From Acanthamoeba sp. SK_2022b (Eukaryota; Discosea; Longamoebia; Acanthamoebidae), in the NCBI GenBank assembly GCA_027943245.1, contig JANDJZ010000160.1, positions 23,032 through 87,031 on the forward strand: a stretch of DNA of 64,000 nucleotides, given 5' to 3'. Positions 9,451-21,257 of the stretch are shown here, piece by piece. The translations under genes were made by a program, and so were the position numbers. The notes under the pieces are model-generated. The model ran no database searches. It was given only the letters and a program-made list of their open reading frames with translations, and was not told the DNA's origin. Each line of letters starts with the position of its first letter. Position 1 is the stretch's first letter.

Positions 9451-11364
9451 CCGTGTCTATGCGATGGCGCGTGGCCTCATTCGGGCCGTGTGCGCCTTTC
9501 CTCCAGGCGGTGCGCTCTACGGCCATGCTCTCGGTGTGGGTGCTCAGGAGAAGCGACGCGTCGGCCAACGACGACCTGCAGGCGCGCCGCTTGCTCGCGC
9601 TCCCTCTCCCCGTCCCATCGAGGTGCCCCACAGTTTTTTCCCCGCCGCTTGTGTGCGTTTCTGTCTTTGGCGCGAGACCTGCGGCTGAGCGTGTCGTGTG
9701 CGGTCGCCCTGGGCAGCTTCCGCGACTACAGGATCAAGTGGGACCGGGGCGCGGAGGGACTCCTCTACCTGCCGGCGACGGAGCAGATCTCGATCGTACA
9801 GGTCTACGAGGACGACGAGTGCGTCACCGTCGCGGCCAACCAGGAGGACACGCAGTGCGACGACAGCCAAGCGGGGGGAGGAGCTCTCCCGACGGAGCCG
9901 AAGCGGGAGCACGCTGGCGACGCTCCGGCGGCGGCGGCGACGGCGGGATCGCAGGATGATCAAGACTCGGCGGCGAGCCAGGCGAACCCCGAGAGCAGAG
10001 GCCTCGTGAGAGAGGCGCGAAAGCGAAAACGAAAGCGACGCCAATCGCAGAAGGGCGATTCGCAGGCGCTAAAGTCCGAAGAGCGGCGGAAGGGCAGGCG
10101 CGTGGTCAGAGTTCGCGGCAAGCGAAGACGCCTCGGCCACGACGACAACGCCCGCGTCGACACCAACGGCGACGAGGCGTTGGCTTGTGTCAAGGTCGAG
10201 CCACGCGACGACGACGACGGCGTCGGCGAAGAGAAGGAGAAGCTGTGGGTCCCCATCAACAGCTTTGGCTTCTTTGACTCGGAGGAGTCAGAGTTCGACA
10301 GCCTGCCCGGCTCGCAACAGCCCATTAGCGGCAAGAGAACGAAGGAGAGCGAAGCGCGACAGCCAAGCGCGACAGGCGAACTGGACGGCGGCGCGGCGAC
10401 GGTGAAGCCCGAACCGGGCGACGTCAGCGAGGTCCCCAAGAGCGAGCCGACGCCGGCAGGTCGTCTCGTGGTGTGCCGTGGCGGGACGAGCGCGTGTCAG
10501 CTGTTCTTTGACTGCTGGTGCGGCAAGCACGTCCTGTGCTCGGCCTGCAAGCCCGACAACCGGCCATGCGCCAAAGAGGGAGACAGTGTCCCCTCGGCGG
10601 CGGCGGCGCGCGAGACCGGCAGGGCGCCGACGGAAGCGCCACCGCGCGACGAAGGAACGCAGGAGGACTCGAGCCAGGCGACGCTCGACAACCTCCTCTT
10701 CTTGGCCCGCAACCGCGGGGGAAGGGGAGTGGGCGACGAGAGCGAAGAGGAGAGCGAGCCCGTGTGGCTGGACGCCGGCGGAAGCCCTACGCAAGGTCCG
10801 CGTCACTCCGCCGCCGGCGTGCCCAAAAAAGGGCTTCGCGGAAAGAAGCGCTGACCACGTGCGTTCGTGCGTTCGTGCGTGTGCGTGTGCGTGTGCGTGT
10901 GCGTGTGCGTGTGCGTGTGCGTATGCGTGCGTGTGTGCGTGTGCGGTTCGTGTCGTGGACGTGATCGGACAGATAGCGACATCGGCGCGGACGACGGGGG
11001 CGATCCCCAGCCGGCCGCCTGCGCGCAGTCGCAGGACCCCGAGGAGATGAAGAAGCGATACGCCAAGTTTCTGGAGAGCCTCCTCGCCATGCAGGAGCAG
11101 GAACAGCAGCATGCGCAGGGCTGCGGCAAGGTCTCGGCCGTCGACGATGCCAACGCCATCAACGCGCCGGGAGAGGTGAGCCGCCACCCAATCTCACAAT
11201 GCGAATCTTTGTGTGTTGGTGGCGGCGCCTGTCGCACGTGTGCTCATGTTTATGGGTTGGGGGGGGGGGGAAAATCGTACAGCCAACCTGGCTCAAGAAG
11301 CGAAGACAGCGCGAGAAGCTGCAAAAGATTCTGTTGGCCGACAAGGAGTGCAACAAGGTTCGGG

Positions 11365-11434
<70 letters not shown>

Positions 11435-12309
11435 AACGCACTTGAGGGCTCACTTGAGAGCATGAAACCTGGTAGCTGCTCGAGGCCTACGATCAGGAGA
11501 TGCGGAAGGATATCAAGAGCCGCAAGGAGTCGTCGATCGCTGCGCTGTCCAAATCGATCCTGCGACGCGCTCGGAGCGAGGGCGACCTGCTCGCCTCCAT
11601 GCGCGAAGAGCACACGGAATCCGGGACGGGAAAGAAAACGAAAGCGAAGACGAAAGCGAACACGAAGGCGGCGACCAAGGCACGAAAGCCAACCGAACGC
11701 GTCGCGCGATCCAAGGCCAAGGGCGCACAGAAGAGGCAACGGTCCAAGAGCACACGCACCAAGGCAGGCAAGGGAAACGCGCGCCGCCACCGCGACGGAG
11801 ACGATGACGACGACACGGAAACCGACGAAACCAGCGTCGACGGGCTGACAGGCGAGGACCTGGTCTACGCGCTCACGCTCAAGGCCTACCGGCACTTGGG
11901 CAAGCTCAAGGAGTGCCTGGGTCACCAGCTCTTCCAGCAGCCCTCTACCTCATCGTCATCATCGTCATCGTCATCATCATCATCAACAACAACTTCATCT
12001 TCCTCAGACGTCGAGTGCATGCACCCGCTCGACCTGCGGAGCATGCGGCGCGAGCTGGAGCGGTGCCTCGGCCTCCTGCATCCGTCGTCGGCGCTGCCCT
12101 TCCACCTGCCCTCGACGTCGCTCGTCGCCACGCGCGCGGCCTACCTCTCTGGCGCGCGGCAGCGCAGCTGGGGACCGCCGCCCCCGGCCCTGGCGCGCAA
12201 GAACGCCGCCGACCACGACCGCCACCACGTCCTCGACTCCGCGTCGTCGCGGGACGGCGACGATCCAGGCCGCCGGCCGCCACGACGGCTCATCCAAACG
12301 CTCCTCTGA
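8138..12309 (+). CDS. WD40-like, low-complexity nuclear-type protein, E2F-type promoter
   Basis: I do not recognise the family. 5' exons are unsettled: possible coding pieces start near 8138, then 8343-8610, 8707-8800, 8970-9030 and 9160-9350. They include beta-propeller-like phrases (AYSLSFSSQGDLLAIAQ, VRIMDTTFGRLELVLHE, SIVAVSFSPYKDLLVG). From about 9698 to 10795 the reading is long and open: DYRIKWDRGAEGLLYLP, then Asp/Glu, Lys/Arg and Ser-rich disorder, and a CxC/CxxC cluster (CWCGKHVLCSACK). Exons at about 10971-11175, 11281-11357 and 11476-12309 add coiled-coil and basic segments (KKRYAKFLESLLAMQEQEQQ, LLEAYDQEMRKDIKSRKES), a polyserine run and a helical C-terminus. Two introns contain CA repeats (9377-9448, 11366-11432) and one a GTGCGT repeat. 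The single gene model and the WD40 suggestion are tentative; it could be two genes split near 9.1-9.6 kb. Confidence 0.5.
9377..9448. repeat. (CA)n microsatellite, intronic
   Basis: About 36 CA units with no interruption, inside what appears to be an intron of the WD40-like gene. Translating through it gives only His-Thr, which argues against it being coding. Confidence 0.9.
10866..10945. repeat. GTGCGT/GTGTGC hexanucleotide repeat
   Basis: Tandem gtgcgt-type units follow the TGA at 10852-10854 that closes one frame. A plausible GT donor lies upstream at 10796 and an acceptor (ggacag) at 10970, so the repeat is best read as intronic. Confidence 0.75.
11366..11432. repeat. (CA)n microsatellite, intronic
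   Basis: About 33 CA units between the exon ending LLADKECNK and the exon starting LLEAYDQEM. The exons join in frame when the repeat is removed with the intron. Confidence 0.9.
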
Positions 12310-12456
12310 TTTTGGTGGGCGGGCGCGCGCGTGTGCGGTATGTGTGGTATGCGCGCGTGTGCGTGTGCGGTGATGATTGGAGCAACAACATGTATTAACA
12401 TTCTATATACACAGTAGCGGGAGAGGAGAGCAGAGAGCAGAGCACGGGGAAGGAGC

Positions 12457-14236
<1,780 letters not shown>

Positions 14237-15557
14237 ATGAAGAGGACACGCAGCCAAGCACGCACGACAGACACACAGAAATCGATTAATCGAAAACGTA
14301 AAATGGGGAATACGGGCGGCAAAAAGAGCGGCTCTGTCTCGACCCCAACCTCACCCGCCCCTACGCGTGCCGCAGACACACCATCGAGTTTGCAGGCGTC
14401 TGCATCCATGTCGAACCTGCCCTTGTCGGCCGACACAAATTCAAAGAATGAGGAAAGTAGGGCAAAAAAATCAAAGCTGAAGAGAAGCAAGAAAGAGGAG
14501 CCAGCAGAGGACAAGGAGAAGCACAATGAGAAGGAGGAGGCTGGAGAAGATGAGGAGGACGGTGAGACCACAACTTTTAGCGACGAAGACGAAGATGAGG
14601 ATGAAGAAGAGGGCGAGAAGAGCAAGGACACAGGAATTGTGCCCGAAGCTCACACCAAGGCTGCCACAGAACGACTGCTCAAGGAGCTAAAGGTGCATCA
14701 ACTTCTCATATTTTTATTCTTTTATGGTGTTATTTTCTACATGCAGAGGCTCTTCTGCGTGTCAGCTAACGTTCAAAGAGTACAGGAGTTGCGACAGCCC
14801 GACGTGGCAAAGGACGGCTACTCGGTTGCACCCGTTGAAGACAACATCTACAAGGTAATAAATCCACAAAAGCTGATCAGATTGGCCCTACACTCTCTCC
14901 TACTTCGGTTTTGTTTCCTCCCACGGGCCGTGTGCTAATGCTTTAGCGCTACACAGTGGCACATAAAGCTGTTTGGATGGGACGACGACGCGCAGATCAA
15001 GCAGGACCTCACCCTCTACGAGAGCCTCACCCAGCGCGACCACGTCCTGCTGGAAGTCATCTTCCCCAAGGCACCTCTCTCCCTCCCAACCCACCACTGA
15101 GCGTCCACACAAACCACGACACTACTCCAGCAGACCTCAGCGTTTTTGGTGGTTGTTGATTGTTCTTACTGACGTGTGGCTCAACACGCAGGAGTACCCT
15201 AACCTGCCACCATTCATTCGGGTGGTCTACCCTCGCTTCCACCAGTACACGGGCCACATCACCATCGGTGCGTGCAGACCATCGATTGGTCGTGATGCCT
15301 TGCTGCCTTGCTGCCGTGATGATGTTGACGTGAGCGATGTGCCCCTCCCCCAAGGCGGTTCGATTTGCGTGAAGGACCTGACGAGGAGCGGGTGGAGCGT
15401 GGAGTTCCAGCTGCGGCCATTCTTCGTGATGATTCGAAACCTCCTGCTCGAGGGCGGCGCGCTGGTGGACATGGACAACTACCACACCGACTACAGCGAG
15501 CAGGAGGCCCGCGAGGCCTTTGACCGCGTCGCCCGCGCGCACGGCTGGGAGCCCTGA
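14237..15557 (+). CDS. UBE2Q: Ubiquitin-conjugating enzyme E2, UBE2Q family
   Basis: E2 enzyme that accepts ubiquitin on a catalytic Cys and passes it to substrates or E3s. The N-terminus is basic then acidic and disordered (MKRTRSQ, a Lys-rich block, then EDEDEDEEEGEK), followed by ATERLLKELK, which starts the UBC fold. The body (NIYKWHIKLFGWDDDAQ, LPPFIRVVYPRFHQYTGHIT, GGSICVKDLTRSGW) follows the UBE2Q pattern, with the catalytic Cys in GGSIC and the E2 C-terminal helix ending ARAHGWEP. Exons are about 14237-14692, 14747 or 14786-14851, 14957-15069, 15193-15256ish and 15356-15557. The intron after VIFPK begins GC rather than GT. The long disordered N-terminus resembles that of animal UBE2Q, whose N-terminal RWD-like part I cannot see here. 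Confidence 0.87.
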
Positions 15558-15638
15558 TGCTGAATGTAAAGAATGCAAATGAAGAGGCAAGGAGCTTTCT
15601 CTTCCATTTTCTTGGGCTGAGAACACACGAAAAGAAAG

Positions 15639-16033
15639 ATGAAGGGAGTTCGGGTGCTGGTCGTCCTGTTCGTTCTGTTCGCTGTGGCCACGTCTGCCGC
15701 CAACGGGTCGTCACCCGTCCGCTCCGCCATCGCGTACGCTTCTTCGTTCTTTCCTTCGTTTTGTGCTACCCCCCCCTCCTCTCTTCCTTCTTTTTGGTTC
15801 GCTGACGGTTGAGTCGGTGCGTCCACAGGGACGAACCGTCGGTGACGGAGGGCAGCAGCGAGTGCACGATCGAGCTGGGCATTCAGTGCTCGCAGACCAT
15901 TGTGCAGTGCTATCTCGTGTGCAAGGAGTACAAGAGCGACCCCTCGGACTGCTTCAGCTGCCTCGGCAGCCAGAGGCAGACCTGCTGTCCGTGCCTTCTC
16001 AAGACCTTTGGCAGCGCCTTCCCCTGCCAGTAG
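15639..16033 (+). CDS. Small secreted cysteine-rich protein
   Basis: Two exons (15639-15733, 15829-16033) encode 99 residues. The first is a clear signal peptide (KGVRVLVVLFVLFAVATSA). The mature part contains ten Cys, including a CCPC cluster, in a pattern consistent with five disulphides. I recognise no family. Polyadenylation-type AATAAA signals lie shortly after the stop (16069 onwards). It is likely an extracellular or vesicular small protein; function cannot be assigned. Confidence 0.75.
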
Positions 16034-16266
16034 TAATTGTCTTGTCTTGGTGATGCGAACGAGCGTTAGAATAAAAATGCTGTGATTTTGATAAAATAAA
16101 TAAGTTTTTCGAGCTATTGCTTGTGAAGCTGATCAGGCAGCGTGAGTCTCGAGATAGCCGATTACTTCAGGATTTTCGATCCACTGCTTGCTCGCCTCGC
16201 CCAGCAACTAAACGCAAGCCACCAGTCAGCCCACACAATGCACAGCCAACAGAGAACGAGGAGAGC

Positions 16267-17589
16267 TTAAAGAGGCAGAGGGCGCACCTGGTCTTCGACC
16301 CAGGCGTAGTGAAGGTCGGTGAGCTCGGCGACGGAGTGGGCCGGCGGGAGCGAGGGCTCGTTGATGGCGCCGCAGTACCACAGGGCAAAGTCCTTGCCCT
16401 CGACGTTGCTCATGTACGGGAGGAACTGGTCGACCTTCTCCTTGGACACGCAGAGCCGCAGCACCTTGTCCTTGAGCAGCGTAACGATCGTGCGGGTCTC
16501 CTCGCCCCGCGCCCGCTTCTCGTGCAGCTCGGCCAACAGGGCCGCCAGCCTTTCGGGCGTGTACGTGTACTCGGGCGTCCTGCGTCGCGCAAAGGCACAA
16601 GGAATGCGCATTGGAATGCGTTCAAGGGATCCGAGTCAGCCATTGGCCAGAAGGGAGTGGGCCACGCCGTGGGCAACGGACCGCGGCGGACACTGGAATC
16701 GGTAGTATTGGTCGGGCGTGCGGCTCTTGACGAAGTCGAAGCTCTCGATGTGGGCGATGTGGCGCTCGTGGAGATTGAACTCGCGGGCGCTCTGCAGGAT
16801 GATGTTGCGGTAGCGCTCCATCGGCCGACCGTCGCCCGGCTCGATCATCGCCGGCATGCCGACAAACACAAACGCCGGCAGCTGCGCAATGAAGAGAAAA
16901 TACAAATCAATATAAAAAAAGATTAAGATTAAAAAAATTTATTTATGATTAATTTAATTATGATAGTCGATCACAACACGCACCTTGTGGCCATCGTACG
17001 TGGTGACGGTGAGCAGTTCGACGGTGTAGATGCGGTCTGCGTGTTTTGCGCGACACAAAACAACACGAAAGGGAAAGTGGAGTGAGCAGCCGGAGAGGGG
17101 TTACCGCGCGGCGTCGGGGCTTACCTTTGCCCTCGATGTGTTCGAGCTTGCGCATGTCGGCCAGGGTCAGCTGGTGGGCGATACCGTGCACCTCGGCACC
17201 GGGCCGGGGCTGCACGTTGCCCATCATGCCGCCCATGTTGAACTTGAACTCGTACTGCGTAACCCCGCACACATGCCACACGACAGTCACACGCCGCGGA
17301 GAAGAGAGCTGTCGTGAGCGGCTTGGTCGCGAGCAAATCTTCCTGCGTGGCTTGTACGTCGCGCAGGATGGCGGGCAGGCTTTGCAGGGGCGTGACGTGG
17401 CGCTTGGCGAGGGAGGACCGGTTCATGTTGGCACCGTAGGCGAAGGCCCACACCAGCTCTATCGGTTTTATTTTTATTTTAGTGTTTAAGTAAGCTGACT
17501 ATTTTTACCAAAACAGTAAAGATAGGTCGTGGCGAACCCCGACTATCATCCACAGGATATGCTACTTCTTCGTCGGTGCGCTGCATCAT
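16267..17589 (-). CDS. Gamma-glutamylcyclotransferase-like protein with C-terminal extension
   Basis: GGCT/AIG2-fold enzymes convert gamma-glutamyl amides to 5-oxoproline in glutathione turnover. Exon 1 (from 17589 or 17586) encodes MMQRTDEEVAYPVDD and joins LVWAFAYGANMNRSSL, the Y-G-S/A-N-M/L substrate loop, where Asn and the main chain hold the substrate. Next come FKFNMGGMMGNV, VHGIAHQLTLADMRKLEHIEGK (the VxGxxYxLT..D...L...E signature with the catalytic Glu region), and TVELLTVTTYDGHKLPAFVFVG. After the core the protein continues through two more exons (16905-about 16640 and 16580-16267) of helical sequence ending VEDQVRPLPL, longer than a typical GGCT. It converges on the Cys-rich gene, with 233 bp between stops. 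Confidence 0.75.
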
Positions 17590-17965
17590 GTTGTTGGTGA
17601 AAGGGAAGCGTTCCGGGCCAGACGTGGCCCTGGCCTACGGCTCTTGTCAGGCTCCGGAGAAGCCAGTCATATGTAAGGGAAAAAAAGAAAAAAGAAAAGA
17701 AAAAGAGCTTGCCAGGAATGCCCCGGTGACGTCAGCAGCTGTCAGTAACGGTCATCCCTGGCAGCCTCGGTATCCTGGCACTGTAGCCCAAGCTCGCGAT
17801 CACCGGGGAGCCCACACCCAGGTGCCAAGGTTTGGGTACAGGCGAGGGAGTGATTGAAGAGAGTGAGGAGAAGGAGGAGAAGCCCTATATTGAATGTGAA
17901 GTGGCGAGGGGCAGATCTTCTGTTTCGTTACGGGCAAGATTGGCGTTTTTTTTTGAAGATTAGAA
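17590..17965. promoter_or_regulatory. Divergent intergenic region with a CRE-type palindrome
   Basis: 376 bp between two divergent starts. It contains a purine-only tract at about 17675-17706 and a perfect TGACGTCA palindrome at 17727-17734, the consensus for CREB/ATF-type bZIP factors. Whether a bZIP binds here is an inference. Confidence 0.5.
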
Positions 17966-20900
17966 ATGATGAAGTCGTCGGGATACAACTCGCTGCGGCG
18001 CACCAAGGACAAGGAAGCCTCCGAACAGATAAAGAGGGAGAAGGAGGAGAGGAAGATGGAGGCACGCGAGGAGAAGGAACGCAAAAAGAACGAGAAGAAA
18101 GCGAAAGCGAAAGCGAAGGAGAACGACAACAAAAAGAACGAGGGGGGCGGAGGGAACGTGCTTACGCGGACCATCTCCTTCAAGCGGAGCACTTCAATCA
18201 AGGCCCTCCTTGGTCTCAAGGGAGGCGAGGGCCTCCCGGCGGCCGATCCGAACAAAATCGTCTCCGTCAAACGCGACGATGAAGATGAGGATGACGATGG
18301 CAACGAAGACGACGGTCACAAAGAAGGAAAAAGAGAGCACGCAGGTGGCGAACCGGAAACAGACGTTGAACAACGCCGGCGGTCAAAGAGCGTGGGCGGA
18401 GATGATGGCGAAGCCCAAGACAGAGAGCCCACCAACAAATCGAAAGGAGGCGAGAAGGCGAAGAAGGACAAGAGCCACCTCACTACCTCGTCTTCTCACT
18501 CGCCCTCCTCCCAGAATATCGTCAACGCTTCAGCTCTTCCCTCTTCTCCCACCTCTATTTCATCTTCGGCCTACCCGGCATCTTCGCTCTACTGGTCGGC
18601 CACGTCGTCGCCCCGCGCCGCGGCCTCTGCCCCTTTGGTGGCCACCAAGGACACGAAGAAGAGCAAGACCAAGGAGAACGCCGACAAGAGCAGCGCCAAC
18701 AACAGCGGCAAGAACAGCAAAAGGAATGGCGAGTGGTGGACGGGCACGGTCTCCAAGGTCGAGAAGCTCCTCACGCAGGCCGAAGCCTCGTCCAACGCCG
18801 CCAAGAAGGGCGCGCACCCCGTCCGCATCGTACGATGCGCCCTTCCCTCCCCACACAACACCACTGCATTTGCGATGAGTGTCGTGACGCTGACCGTGCG
18901 CGTGCGGGCTGGTCGCGACAGGTGGTGGTGGGCGGCTCGTGCGGCAAGTCATGTATGATAGCTCACCTCACCACGGGCAAGTTCGTCAAGTCGCCCAAGG
19001 CCACGACCAGTACTTGATATGCCGCAGTTTGTCCGCGTGTGTTGTTGGCCTTTATTTTATTTATTAATATTAATTCTTGTGTTTGCGATGTCGCTTGCGA
19101 AGACCTGGTGCAGCACATGGTGCCGCTCGACGGTGTGCAGTACGACGTCAGCATACTCGAAATCGGGTCCTCCGCTTCCTGCAAGAAAATCTTCCCCAAG
19201 GTAAATGACCTCTCGCCGCTCAACCGCGCAAGCACACGCACAACAAATCCCACGCTCTGCAACCGCCCAAGGAGCCCATGTGAAGAAGGAGGTGACTTCA
19301 AGTGCACTCCCTCTCGCAGAAAGGACAGCACATCGCGTGCAACCCTTTTGGGAGTGGAGGGGAGGGGGGCATCGACGCGTAGCATTTTTGCTCGCCTGTC
19401 TGCCCGGAACGCAAAGGCCTATGGATCTTGCCAAGGGACCGCTCTCTATTTTGCGCTTGAATTTCTCTAAATTAGGAAATAGGGCCGAAAAACAACAAAA
19501 CGGGGACAATCAACGACGCGCCCTATCTTTGCCGCATACAAAACAGAGCCGCGCCGTAACGCAAGCTCACACCTCCTCCCTCCTCCTGGGTGTGTTGCTC
19601 GGCGCCGTGCTGTGCTCTCCTGCTCCAGTGCTTTGGGTGGGCAGACTGTTTCATGCTTGTGTACAGGTACGCACACCTCTCTCCCCGTCGTCTCGAGGAA
19701 ATCTGGCGCCAGCGTATCGCTCGGCAGATCTGTCTTCGCAGCTTCTTCTCCCCTCAAACTCTACTCATACTCCGGGGGAGAGTTTGGGGGCTGACAATCT
19801 GTCTCCCACATGCGCAGCATCGCGGACTCGAAATCGTTCCACGAGCTGAAGAAGCTGTACAAGGAGATTATGCTTGTAGAGGACGCCGCCTCACTACCGT
19901 TTTGCATCGTCGGCACACACAGTGATCTAGAGGACGAGGCCAGGTACGCCCTATGTCATCACCAACTCCCTCCCCTTCCCTCTGTTCTTGTCGTGGGATT
20001 TTTTTCCTTTTCTTTTTTTTTTGGAATTCTTGGGTATGTTAGACCATACCCCTTTAGTTGTTAATGAATAGCGTAGTAATAATGGATATGAAAAAAGCCA
20101 AACAGAGAGCGGCAAAAACAAAAATAAATTGAAAATACAATTGGTTTAAGACATGTTGCCGACCCACAGGGAAGTGCTCACGGCCGAGGGACGAAGTCTA
20201 GCGTACGAGTGGGGCGGACGACCGCTCGTGGAGATCTCCTCAAAGACCGGCCGCAACGTCGATAAGGCCTTCGAGACTCTCGTGCGCGAGGCGCGCGACT
20301 TTGGCAAAGACGTGCGTCCTGCCCTGCCCTCCCTCCCTCCTCCTCCCTTTGTCTCTCAAGAGCCAATCACAAACGCGCGTTTCCTGCACGTGGGGCGCGA
20401 GCAGAAGGGGCTGGCCCATCCGCTGCACGCGCACATCGAGCGAGGCCAGAAGTGGGTCGAGGAGAAGAAGGCCAAGAAGGAGATGGAGATCCAGCGCGAG
20501 CGGCTCGAGCACGCCAAGAAAAACGCCGGCAGCGCGTTCAGCCTCATCGGCCAACGGGAGCGGCGGAGCGTTCGGGAGGGCTCGCTGCGCGGGCTCGGCC
20601 ACCCGTCGCCCTCGAGCCACTCGGACATCTACAGCTCCAGCAGCAGCGAGGTCAGGTCGCGGCTCACGGCCGACAGCGGTCGCCTCGCGCTGTCCCTCAA
20701 CCTCAGCCCCGCGTCGGGCAACGGCAACGCCGGCTCTGCCTCCTCCTCGCTCTCGTCCAACCGGCCACGGCACGACCTCGTCAAGGAGTGCGAGGGCTAC
20801 GTCATCGAGGGCGGCCAGTGCCGCTCCGAACTCCTCTCCCCACGGGTAATACGCATACCATACCACGCATACCTCACCGATGCGCATACCACGCATGCTC

Positions 20901-21175
20901 ACCGCGCGCGCGCGTGCGACGTGGTGGCGCCACCCCAACACAGACGAAGCTGAAGCGGCTGGCGGGGAGCAAGCGGAACAAGCGGTGGTACAGGGAATAT
21001 TTCCACAACCAGAGCCACACCAACTGGGTGGGGGTCGACCCCAAGCTGGGCCCCGTCATCGTGTCGATCCTCGAGGAAAAGGCCAGCAAGTCCTACAACC
21101 TTCGCATCGTCTCCCGCACAAAATATGTATACACGCCTCTCTCCCCTCCAGTCTTGCGCTGTTATGTGTGCTTTG

Positions 21176-21257
<82 letters not shown>

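Noticed and set aside
9112..10854. Apparent single 580-codon frame through a CA repeat
   Set aside because: It reads His-Thr repeats from a microsatellite that is almost certainly intronic. Only parts of this frame are exonic.
11213..11848. Arg-rich 211-codon frame
   Set aside because: Out of frame with the coiled-coil exons and runs through the CA repeat.
20240..20941. 233-codon minus-strand frame
   Set aside because: Antisense shadow of the Ras-RapGAP exons, produced by GC-rich codon use.
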